Below, piece by piece: positions 1-5,480 of a stretch of DNA of 6,776 nt (position 1 is the first letter of the stretch; every line of letters starts with the position of its first letter). The stretch comes from RECH01 sp964431105 (lineage in GTDB: Bacteria > Cyanobacteriota > Cyanobacteriia > RECH01), in assembly GCA_964431105.1 (NCBI GenBank), contig CAYSIR010000227.1, positions 1 to 6,776 of the forward strand, given 5' to 3'. A program made the translations under genes and the position numbers. The notes beneath the pieces are model-generated. The model was not told the origin of the DNA and made no database searches. It saw nothing but the letters and a program-made list of their open reading frames with translations.

Positions 1-2
1 AT

Positions 3-72
3 ATTGGGAGAAGGGGAGAAAAACCGCTCAAAGTCCCTCTCCCAATCTTGGGAGAGGGATTTAGGGTGAGGG
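3..72. repeat. GC-rich palindromic dispersed repeat (candidate)
   Basis: The core is a perfect 11-base inverted repeat, CCCTCTCCCAA at 35-45 and TTGGGAGAGGG at 48-58. With flanking A-T and wobble pairs the stem reaches 31-62. A related TTGGGAGAAGGGG-type sequence lies at 4-16, and a G-rich tail (TTAGGGTGAGGGC) follows at 61-73. From memory, very similar CCCTCTCCC palindromes with a 'ttagggtgaggg' tail are scattered between genes in many cyanobacterial genomes; I cannot confirm copy number here. No coding or T-tract terminator features accompany it. It may be cut by the window edge. Confidence 0.55.
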
Positions 73-521
73 CGTAAAGGTGACATGCACCCCGTCTACT
101 GCAAGCCTTTTGCAACGATCCGACTTCAGCTCCATTCGCACAGGGCTGAAGATAGCGATGGTCATGGGAATGCCTACCACAGTCGGGGTTAGCGATTGTA
201 ATTCAGCGATTGTGATGATGATGGTGAGCCATACTGTAACGCACTGCGAATAAGCTAAATAAAATACACCTGTCTCAATGCACCCAAATGCTCAAAATTG
301 AGCCTTATGAAATTTTAGAATTGCCACCCCTACCTGATTGACAGAAAAAACCGTTGAACGGCTGATTCTAGGCTAGGTTGGCGACAGCATAACCAAACGT
401 TTGCAGATTCTGGATTTTGCTGCCTTAGCCCTACTAGGTCATCCGTTTGTCATCCAATCTAGCCACCCTACTGCTGCCGCTTGAGTCTAAATCCTCTTGA
501 AGAAGACGAACTGAGATTGTG

Positions 522-544
522 AAAAAGGGCGTGGCACCTTTTTT
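522..544 (+). terminator. Possible weak intrinsic terminator
   Basis: AAAAAGG at 522-528 can pair with CCTTTTT at 537-543 around the eight-base loop GCGTGGCA, and the T run extends to 544. The stem is mostly A-T and the T tract is part of it, so the structure is weak and could act in either direction. No gene inside the window obviously ends here; a plus-strand transcript would have to start in the gene-free region or left of the window. Confidence 0.25.
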
Positions 545-624
545 ACAGAGCTAGTTATTTAGGATGGCTATGAAGAGCGCTTAATATACCCTTAACGGCA
601 TACTTGCTATCATCCCGCGTTTAG

Positions 625-946
625 AGCCACTAAAGATACCTCCGAGTGGGTGAGGGCTACAGAGATTTCGCTCAAGCTGGAGGGCACTGATGCACAGTGG
701 CGCTACCCTTTCCCATGAAAGCCTCACTGTCAATCTATGCATTACGCAAAAGTCGCTAGACCTTTTGCCTCATACCCCTTCTAGCGGACACTCAGAGTCC
801 TCGTTTTTGAATCGAGGACTGCGGGTTTCAGCCAGATCGGCGTAATGGATAGACTGTCAATGGGGAGATAGAAAAGGTAATGTCACTGTGGTTCCCTAGA
901 ATTGTCTACTTCTATGATGCCCAATTCCGGGAGTATCCAACGGGCT
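625..946. repeat. Long imperfect inverted repeat (core 693-890), possible structured RNA or MITE-like element
   Basis: Bases 693-747 pair with 840-890. Of 46 aligned positions 37 are Watson-Crick, 3 are G-T and 6 mismatch, with one asymmetric internal loop (713-721 against 866-870). The best stretch is GCATTACGC-type sequence at 739-747 against 840-848. The 92-base centre holds two more hairpins, 752-760/780-789 (nine pairs, one bulge) and 796-803/813-820 (AGTCCTCG/CGAGGACT, perfect), so the whole folds as a long stem closed by a three-way junction. Weaker pairing continues outward: AGCC 625-628 with 943-946, GATAC 635-639 with 933-937, TGGG 647-650 with 920-923. I recognise no family: there is no tmRNA, SRP or RNase P signature. 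6S RNA was considered because of the rod shape with an internal bubble, but the branched tip does not fit. A decayed MITE-like palindrome is equally possible. Confidence 0.55.
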
Positions 947-1226
947 ACTGCTGTTGCTACTGGCATTATGGAAATGACAGGTGGGGTATGTCGTTAACTT
1001 TGGTGCTTTTCTATACGCCTGCGATCGCCATCACCGGGGATACTATCCCTCTTTTGCCCATCTGCTGGTTCAATCATGTAACGATTCTAACAACAAGCGC
1101 GATCGCCCACTGAAACACCGAGACTGCTGTAAATATTTGTTGCGCTTGCCCATTGCGCTGACTGAGCCACCCCGCCGCCAGCCGCCCTGTGACCCAATAC
1201 CCAAACGCTGTATAAAATTGATTGAA

Positions 1227-1252
1227 ATCATGGATTGAGATTATGGATTGAG
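1227..1252. repeat. 13-base tandem duplication at the corC-like stop codon
   Basis: ATCATGGATTGAG (1227-1239) is followed directly by ATTATGGATTGAG (1240-1252), identical at 12 of 13 positions. On the minus strand the copies are read in different frames: one encodes part of the SIHN segment and the next encodes LNP plus the TGA stop. Because 13 is not a multiple of three, the duplication fixes where the protein ends. Confidence 0.8.
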
Positions 1253-2556
1253 CTGAGCGGCATGACCAGCATTTTATCCACTCGGTTGCCGTCCATATCC
1301 ATCACTTCAAACCGCAGTTTTTGCCACTCGAAATGTTCAGCGGCCGCCGGAATACGCCCAAAATAAGTAATCACAAAACCGCCGAGGGTTTGATAATTGC
1401 CCCATTTTTCGCCGGGGAGTTCCTGAATTTGGAACAGTTCTTTGAAGCGAGCGATGGGCATCATGCCATCCACCAGCCATGATCCATCTTCCCTCTGAAT
1501 GGCTGGCAGTTCCTGGGGTTGGTCGGCGAATGGAATATCGCCAATAATCACTTCCATGACATCATTCAGCGTTACGATACCCTGAATAACGCCGTACTCA
1601 TCCACCACTAGCGCGATATGCGTTCCCGACTGTTTGAAGAATTCCAGCACTTTCAGGGCGCGGGTGCTTTCTGGAACGAAGAGGGGCTGTTGCAGTAGTG
1701 CGGTGAAGTCGATGGGTTGTTGTGCAAGGCTGCGGGGTAGCACATCAGTCACGCTCACGACCCCTAGCACGGTATCTAAATCACCCTGGCAGACCGGGAA
1801 GCGCGTATGTCTTCGGGTAATTAGCTTTTGGCGATTGGTTTCGGCTGTATCGTTGAGGTCAATCCAGACAATATCGAGGCGGGGCGTCATCAGTGACCCG
1901 ACGGACTGGTCGCTGAGGCGAAATACGCGCTCTACCATATCTTGCTCGGCGGCTTCAAACATTCCGGCTTCAGTGCCTTGGCGAATGAGGACTTTAATTT
2001 CGTCTTCGGTTACGAGCGGTTCATTTAAATTGGGTTCGATATTCAGTAGCCGTAGGACAAATTCGGTGGAGGCGGTGAGGAGGTGGACGGCTGGAGCCGC
2101 AATCGTGGCTAACCATCCCATGGGCATGGCTACGGCGGCGGCAATTCGTTCGGGATTGTTCAAGGCAAGGCGCTTGGGCACCAGTTCTCCTAGAATCAGC
2201 GAGAAATAGGTAATGCTTAGCACAACGATTATGAGAGCGATCGCTTCTGCTGATTCAGCGATCGGCGCAACGGGCACTTGGCTAAGATAGGTCGCTAAAC
2301 TCTGGGATAGTGTAGCGCCCCCAAAGGCTCCAGCAAAAATACCGATAAGCGTAATACCCACCTGCACAGTGGACAGAAAACGGTTGGGTGAATTGGCTAA
2401 GTCTAGGGCGGCTCTGGCACGGATGTCGCCTTTGTCGGCCCGCTCTTGCAGTCGGGATTTGCGGGATGAGACGATCGCAATCTCAGACATGGCAAATAAA
2501 CCATTAGCCAGAATGAGGATAGCGATGATGATGAGTTCAATCGTGATGAACGGCAT
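1228..2556 (-). CDS. CNNM/CorC-family membrane protein (DUF21-CBS-CorC_HlyC)
   Basis: This 442-residue protein has the full layout of the CNNM/CorC (hemolysin C-like) family, which is linked to Mg2+/Co2+ transport, probably export, across the cytoplasmic membrane. Residues 1 to about 190 form the DUF21 transmembrane domain, with hydrophobic segments near 5-27, 61-90, 104-123 and 140-165 and the characteristic GELVPKRLAL at 123-132. A CBS pair follows: the first starts around MTPRLDIV (223-230) and includes RFPVC and GVVSVTDVL (265-273); the second includes ALVVDEYGVIQGIVTLNDVMEVIIGD (315-340). The C-terminal CorC_HlyC domain covers about 355-435. Length is normal and the ATG start gives an intact first membrane segment; no clear Shine-Dalgarno precedes it. 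The transported ion cannot be told from sequence. The stop codon lies inside a 13-base tandem duplication. Confidence 0.9.
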   Translation of the reverse strand: MPFITIELIIIAILILANGLFAMSEIAIVSSRKSRLQERADKGDIRARAALDLANSPNRFLSTVQVGITLIGIFAGAFGGATLSQSLATYLSQVPVAPIAESAEAIALIIVVLSITYFSLILGELVPKRLALNNPERIAAAVAMPMGWLATIAAPAVHLLTASTEFVLRLLNIEPNLNEPLVTEDEIKVLIRQGTEAGMFEAAEQDMVERVFRLSDQSVGSLMTPRLDIVWIDLNDTAETNRQKLITRRHTRFPVCQGDLDTVLGVVSVTDVLPRSLAQQPIDFTALLQQPLFVPESTRALKVLEFFKQSGTHIALVVDEYGVIQGIVTLNDVMEVIIGDIPFADQPQELPAIQREDGSWLVDGMMPIARFKELFQIQELPGEKWGNYQTLGGFVITYFGRIPAAAEHFEWQKLRFEVMDMDGNRVDKMLVMPLSSIHNLNP

Positions 2557-2858
2557 AAGATAAGGGGAACCAGCCGGAATGAAAAATCCTTACGGGAATA
2601 CCATTACCAATTTCAGGATGCTCTAAATTGCACTATCGTCCATGACCTCATCGTACGGTGCTTCCAGGTCTATCATAATGCGATGGCAATCCTAGTGGGA
2701 TTGTGAACAAGGGGCGTCCCTCTGCCAACCTTCAGGCAGTAGCCATGTTGTTTAGGATATGGGATTTTTGGTATGCCACCCAAAATCCCTAGGCTTTCGG
2801 CTTAGCGCTATAACCAGCCAATCGGTCAGGTTCAGTTACTATTGGCAAGCCCTGCCGC
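2557..2858. other. Intergenic region between corC-like 5' end and mdh 3' end
   Basis: These 302 bases lie upstream of the CorC-like gene and downstream of mdh, so they should hold the CorC-like promoter, but no convincing -35/-10 pair stands out. A palindrome at 2761-2789 is listed separately. A minus-strand reading at 2623-2676 gives a 17-residue acidic peptide (MIDLEAPYDEVMDDSAI) with no ribosome binding site; I do not call it a gene. Confidence 0.5.
2761..2789 (-). terminator. Palindrome downstream of mdh, possible terminator or dispersed repeat
   Basis: GGGATTTTTGG (2761-2771) pairs with CCCAAAATCCC (2779-2789) at 10 of 11 positions around the seven-base loop TATGCCA. It lies about 70 bases past the mdh stop codon on the transcribed side. 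No T tract follows on the minus strand (ATATCC), which weakens the terminator reading. It shares the 12-mer CCACCCAAAATC (2776-2787) with the palindrome downstream of map at 6311-6351, so it may belong to a repeat family. Confidence 0.45.
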
Positions 2859-3818
2859 TTACACATATTGCAATGCTGCATTTAGGGTCTGCCGCACGGC
2901 GCTGGCGGATTGGTGTAAGGCGGCTTGTTCATGTTCAGATAGGTCTAGTTCTAAAATGCGATCGACCCCTTTACAACTGAGAAAAGTAGGCACACCGATG
3001 AAAATATCCGATAGCCCATACTGTCCAGAAAGGTAGGACGCAACCGGCAATAGCCGCGACTGATTACACAAAATTGATTCCACCATGGCATGGGCTGAGG
3101 AAGCAGGGGCAAAATAGGCACCGCCTGTTTTCAGAAGGTTGACGACTTCGGCCCCACCGTTGCGCGTGCGTTCCACTAATCGATGAATGGTCTCGCTGTC
3201 CAATAATTCAGTGATGGGAATCCCTCTTACTGTCGAAAACCGGGGCAGCGGCACCATTAAATCGCCATGGCTGCCGAGTACCATAGCCTGCACATCAGCG
3301 GTGGATACGCCTAGTTCCATGGCAATGAAGGTTTGGAAGCGGGCTGAGTCGAGGATGCCGGCCATGCCCATGACTCGATCGGTGGGAAGCCCGCTCACTT
3401 TCCAGGCTAGGTAGGTCATTACGTCGAGGGGGTTGGTGATGATAATTAGCACTGTGTCGGGGGAATGGGCGATCGCTTTTTGTGTGGTTTCGGCTACAAT
3501 TTCCGCATTGCTACGGATGAGGTCATCCCGTGTCATTCCGGGGCGGCGCGGGAATCCGGCGGTGATCACCACGATATTGGAGTTAGCAGTGTCTTCGTAG
3601 CTGGCTGTGCCGATAATCTGGCGATCGTGCCCTTCTAGTCCGCGGGCTTCCATTAGATCTAACGCTATGCCTTTGGGGCGATCGGCCTCAATGTCCAGCA
3701 GAATAACATCGGCAAGATTCTTTTCTGCAATGCGCTGGGCGAGCAGACTGCCGACATGACCGGCTCCAATAATGGAGACGCGGGTAGGAACACAGTTAAT
3801 TGAAGAGTAGGAAGACAT
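2859..3818 (-). CDS. mdh: NAD-dependent malate dehydrogenase (LDH-like type)
   Basis: This 319-residue protein catalyses reversible oxidation of malate to oxaloacetate with NAD in the cytoplasm. The Rossmann dinucleotide motif GAGHVG is at residues 18-23, with Asp42 (LLDIEA) placed to hold the NAD ribose. The substrate loop PRRPGMTRDDL carries Arg91, Arg92 and Arg97; the arginine at the specificity position favours malate over lactate. Asn129 (TNPLDV), Asp157 and Arg160 (ILDSARF) and the catalytic His184 (GSHGD) are present, so the enzyme should be active. I chose the ATG at 3816-3818. The frame stays open upstream to a TTG at 3861-3863, but that extension would translate the terminator hairpin into an Arg-rich tail (YRRLCRRRFF). 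No Shine-Dalgarno is visible. ndhO lies 65 bases upstream on the same strand, separated by the terminator at 3825-3852. Confidence 0.94.
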   Translation of the reverse strand: MSSYSSINCVPTRVSIIGAGHVGSLLAQRIAEKNLADVILLDIEADRPKGIALDLMEARGLEGHDRQIIGTASYEDTANSNIVVITAGFPRRPGMTRDDLIRSNAEIVAETTQKAIAHSPDTVLIIITNPLDVMTYLAWKVSGLPTDRVMGMAGILDSARFQTFIAMELGVSTADVQAMVLGSHGDLMVPLPRFSTVRGIPITELLDSETIHRLVERTRNGGAEVVNLLKTGGAYFAPASSAHAMVESILCNQSRLLPVASYLSGQYGLSDIFIGVPTFLSCKGVDRILELDLSEHEQAALHQSASAVRQTLNAALQYV

Positions 3819-3824
3819 GGTTAT

Positions 3825-3852
3825 AAAAAATCGCCGTCTACAGAGACGACGA
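3825..3852 (-). terminator. Intrinsic terminator of ndhO / possible mdh attenuator
   Basis: On the minus strand TCGTCGTCT (3852-3844) pairs with AGACGGCGA (3839-3831) over nine positions, one of them G-U, around the tetraloop CTGT. Six T follow at once (A at 3825-3830 on the plus strand), the classic Rho-independent form. It lies 31 bases past the ndhO stop codon and ends six bases before the mdh ATG. An outer GTTAT/ATAAC pairing (3856-3852 with 3824-3820) could extend the stem and enclose the region where mdh ribosomes must bind. Confidence 0.8.
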
Positions 3853-3883
3853 TAACTGTGCAATTTAGAAGGTTCTGAAAAAC

Positions 3884-4099
3884 TTATTCAAACTTTTCTA
3901 ATTGATCTATGCGTAGCCAAATATTGGGCGTTGGAACAATCCCAAACTGAACTAGCGCATAGTCGTCGCGGGTGTCCATAATTTCGCCCTTGGTCTCGAA
4001 CAAGTAGGACGGAAACCGGCCATCGCTGGCGGACGCTTCCAAACTGTTCTCCAACTTATCTCGGATTGCTCGAACGACATCGCCTTTTTTGAGAGCCAT
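3884..4099 (-). CDS. ndhO: NAD(P)H-quinone oxidoreductase (NDH-1) subunit O
   Basis: This 71-residue protein matches NdhO, a small peripheral subunit found only in the NDH-1 complexes of oxygenic phototrophs. Those complexes sit in the thylakoid membrane and feed electrons from ferredoxin to plastoquinone in cyclic flow and respiration. The family pattern is clear: MALKKGDVVRAI at the N-terminus, the middle RFPSYLFETKGEI, and the C-terminal DYALVQFG followed by PNIWLRIDQLE. There is no signal peptide or membrane segment, as expected for a subunit on the hydrophilic arm. Length is normal for the family. Published work on NdhO suggests a restraining effect on NDH-1 activity; nothing here tests that. 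The ATG start is the family start. A -10-like TATAGT lies close upstream, and a strong terminator follows before mdh. Confidence 0.95.
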   Translation of the reverse strand: MALKKGDVVRAIRDKLENSLEASASDGRFPSYLFETKGEIMDTRDDYALVQFGIVPTPNIWLRIDQLEKFE

Positions 4100-4116
4100 T
4101 GTGTGTAATCTAGTTC

Positions 4117-4138
4117 ACTATACGTTCGCAACGGTTGC
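4117..4138 (-). promoter_or_regulatory. Possible ndhO promoter with small inverted repeat
   Basis: On the minus strand TATAGT (4122-4117) resembles a -10 box and would give a start site some 10 bases before the ndhO ATG. No matching -35 lies at 16-18 bases. Just upstream is GCAACGGTTGC (4128-4138), a perfect five-base inverted repeat around one G, in a position where a bound regulator could touch the polymerase. Both readings are tentative. Confidence 0.25.
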
Positions 4139-4154
4139 AATGTTTGTTGTTATC

Positions 4155-4200
4155 TGTCTGGTAGCCGTTTGATAGCTGTCTGGTAGCCGTCTGGGATAGC
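4155..4200. repeat. Four tandem 11-base repeats upstream of ndhO
   Basis: Successive units read TGTCTGGTAGC (4155-4165), CGTTTGATAGC (4166-4176), TGTCTGGTAGC (4177-4187) and CGTCTGGGATAGC (4188-4200, two bases longer). The consensus is YGTYTGRTAGC; units one and three are identical, so the array also reads as a 22-base duplication. It lies between the psb34 stop codon and the ndhO promoter region, about 55-100 bases before the ndhO start. The 11-base period is close to one DNA turn. Confidence 0.8.
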
Positions 4201-4300
4201 TCATCTCCAAGACATCGGCAAGTCTGAAGTAGTGCTGGGCGATCGCACTGGATTTGTGCTTCCGCTCTGCAATGGGCTATCTCTGAGTTACCGATTCACT

Positions 4301-4471
4301 TTAGGAAACCAGGAATGCCAATGTAATGACTCCACCAATCAGAGCCGCACCTAGCATGCCAAAAATCGCATATTTGCGCTTTTGGTTAGCATTCGGGGGT
4401 TCAGCTAAATAGACCTTCGGCTCGCGGGCGAAGTTATTGAGGCGACCGCCTTCTTCGGTTGTATAAGGCAT
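4301..4471 (-). CDS. psb34: Photosystem II assembly protein Psb34 (ssl1498 family)
   Basis: This 56-residue protein is Psb34, the Synechocystis Ssl1498 type, a one-helix protein related to high-light-inducible proteins. It binds photosystem II assembly intermediates at CP47 in the thylakoid membrane. The N-terminus MPYTTEEGGRLNNFA, then EPKVYLAEPP, is the family signature. A basic NQKRKY stretch leads into one membrane helix, roughly residues 34-55 (AIFGMLGAALIGGVITLAF). An in-frame ATG lies four codons upstream (4481-4483), but I chose 4469-4471: GGAG at 4478-4481 is a good Shine-Dalgarno six bases before it, and the upstream ATG overlaps that site. The inner start also matches the conserved MPYTTE. 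A promoter with an HLR1-like site lies just upstream. No T-tracted terminator is visible downstream. Confidence 0.93.
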   Translation of the reverse strand: MPYTTEEGGRLNNFAREPKVYLAEPPNANQKRKYAIFGMLGAALIGGVITLAFLVS

Positions 4472-4497
4472 AGAATTCTCCATTTTTGATTTCCCAC

Positions 4498-4527
4498 TTT
4501 ATCAAAGAATGGCGGCGAATCCGTCAA
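4498..4527 (-). promoter_or_regulatory. Probable psb34 promoter
   Basis: On the minus strand TTGACG (4527-4522) matches five of six consensus -35 bases, and GATAAA (4503-4498), 18 bases further on, matches four of six -10 bases. The predicted start, near 4490, gives a leader of roughly 20 bases that carries the GGAG ribosome binding site. Position, spacing and sequence agree, but only transcript mapping would prove it. Confidence 0.5.
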
Positions 4528-4543
4528 TGTAACGATAGATGAA
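4526..4543 (-). promoter_or_regulatory. HLR1-like site (possible RpaB binding) at psb34
   Basis: HLR1, bound by the response regulator RpaB, has two KTTACAWW halves separated by two bases. The minus strand here reads TTCATCTA, TC, GTTACATT: the half next to the -35 box is perfect and the outer one matches five of eight positions. RpaB is known to control hli-type genes in response to light, so a site at psb34 is plausible. A single perfect octamer could also occur by chance. Confidence 0.35.
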
Positions 4544-4656
4544 AACAAAACGGGCTAGATGCATCAGACGTGACCATTAGGGGCGAAGGCGGTATAGTTT
4601 TGGGCTTTGCTCCCTGCGATCGCAGCTTTAGCCAGCATTCAGAAGTTTTCCAGCGG

Positions 4657-5121
4657 TTATGAGGATGCGGCATCGGAGATAAAGGGAATGGTTTCAGCGT
4701 GTCCCCAAAACGCTTCGAGTCCATAAAATTCACGCTCTTCGGGCATAAAAATGTGGGCGACGACTTCACCGTAGTCAATGAGAACCCAGATGCCTTCGGA
4801 TTGTCCTTCTATTCGCAGTGGATAGCGCTGCCAGTCTGCTTCAACGTTGTCTTCAATCAAGCGGGCGATCGCCCGAACTTGAACGTTGGAATATCCGGTG
4901 ATGATGACAAAATAGTCTGCAATATAGGAAATATCCGACACATTGAGCAATACAATATCGCCTCCTTTGCGATCGTCTGCGGCTTCGGCGACCGTGCGGG
5001 CCAGTCGATAGCTCTCGTCTGCCGGATCATGGGGCGTTTGCTGAGGCGGCGCAACGGAGTCAGTTGATGACAGTGCAGAGTGGCGGGACAAATCGCTAGA
5101 AGGCTGGAAGGAATGGGTCAT
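4657..5121 (-). CDS. rsfS: Ribosome silencing factor RsfS
   Basis: This 154-residue protein belongs to the RsfS/Iojap (DUF143) family. RsfS binds ribosomal protein uL14 on the large subunit and blocks joining of the subunits, lowering translation when nutrients are short. The family domain covers residues 37-143: AEAADDRKGGDIVLLNV, then DYFVIITGYSNVQVRAIA (69-86), then GIWVLIDYGEVVAHIF and PEEREFYGLEAFW near the end. Residues 1-36 are Ser/Pro-rich, probably disordered, and vary within the family. The ATG at 5119-5121 is supported by GAGGA some 13 bases upstream. The gene reads toward psb34, but 185 bases and a psb34 promoter lie between them, so co-transcription is not required. A 12-base palindrome CTGCGATCGCAG (4614-4625), a HIP1 site, lies just past the stop codon. 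Confidence 0.93.
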   Translation of the reverse strand: MTHSFQPSSDLSRHSALSSTDSVAPPQQTPHDPADESYRLARTVAEAADDRKGGDIVLLNVSDISYIADYFVIITGYSNVQVRAIARLIEDNVEADWQRYPLRIEGQSEGIWVLIDYGEVVAHIFMPEEREFYGLEAFWGHAETIPFISDAASS

Positions 5122-5480
5122 TCAGAATTAAAATCCTCGGTGTGATACGGCTGATGGGTTAACGGGCATGGAATGTGAATGAAACTAGGTGCGACGAGTC
5201 TGCGTTCAAGCGCTTAGTTTGAATGTGGGCGCTCAGGAAAAATGCCTTACTCACTATGATGCATCTCTGGCCAGTTTAGTCAAATTCGATGATGACGGAT
5301 TGCAACCGATTTCCGGGTTGGGTGGCTGCGAGTTCTAGAAAGAGCATGAAGGCTGGCGATCGCACCATTCGTTTGTGGTACGGTGAATCGCGCAGGGAAA
5401 TGGCAATGGACTGACGGTTTCAGATGTGCCGGAGCCTGCTATGCCAATTCACAATGCAGATCAATAAAGGCTGAATAGAA
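5122..5480. other. Divergent intergenic region between rsfS and purN
   Basis: This 359-base spacer must hold the outward-facing promoters of rsfS and purN. I see no gene. The longest plus-strand reading (5289-5414, 41 codons) has no ribosome binding site and no recognisable motif. A HIP1 site is at 5356-5363. No -35/-10 pair is good enough to name. Confidence 0.5.

Larger units (their letters stand above)
73..1227. other. Long gene-free region with several small palindromes
   Basis: I find no gene here. Open frames are short, overlap one another and show no recognisable motif; the two longest, starting near 880 and 981, read as low-quality Cys/Tyr- or Arg/Pro-rich sequence. Small palindromes occur at 124-130/145-151 (CTTCAGC/GCTGAAG), 290-303 (GCTCAA, AA, TTGAGC) and 351-361 (CCGTT, G, AACGG). 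The last, read on the minus strand, is followed by six T, like a weak terminator. A nine-base direct repeat, AGCGATTGT, sits at 191-199 and 205-213. The dominant structure is the long inverted repeat at 693-890, listed separately. The region lies downstream of the 3' end of the CorC-like gene. Confidence 0.6.

Noticed and set aside
693..890. 6S RNA, tmRNA, SRP RNA or retron RNA as the identity of the long inverted repeat
   Set aside because: No tmRNA or SRP signature sequence; the three-way junction at the tip does not fit 6S RNA; no reverse transcriptase lies in the window to support a retron.
880..1238. Two overlapping plus-strand open frames of 77 and 85 codons
   Set aside because: No ribosome binding site, no motif, odd composition (Cys/Tyr runs, Arg/Pro-rich tail), overlap with each other and, for the first, with the 3' arm of the long inverted repeat.
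1634..2209. 191-codon plus-strand open frame inside the CorC-like gene
   Set aside because: Antisense to a complete, well-conserved protein; Ser/Arg-rich composition typical of a shadow frame.
2623..2676. 17-codon minus-strand peptide MIDLEAPYDEVMDDSAI
   Set aside because: No Shine-Dalgarno and too short to judge; could be chance. Only conservation in relatives would revive it.
3819..3863. TTG-initiated 15-residue N-terminal extension of mdh
   Set aside because: It would translate the terminator hairpin into an Arg-rich tail; the ATG at 3816-3818 gives the usual malate dehydrogenase length.
4524..4778. 84-codon minus-strand open frame overlapping the rsfS 3' end
   Set aside because: Shadow frame over rsfS codons and the psb34 promoter region; composition is not protein-like.
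5289..5414. 41-codon plus-strand open frame between rsfS and purN
   Set aside because: No ribosome binding site, no recognisable motif, immediately preceded by a stop in frame; indistinguishable from chance.
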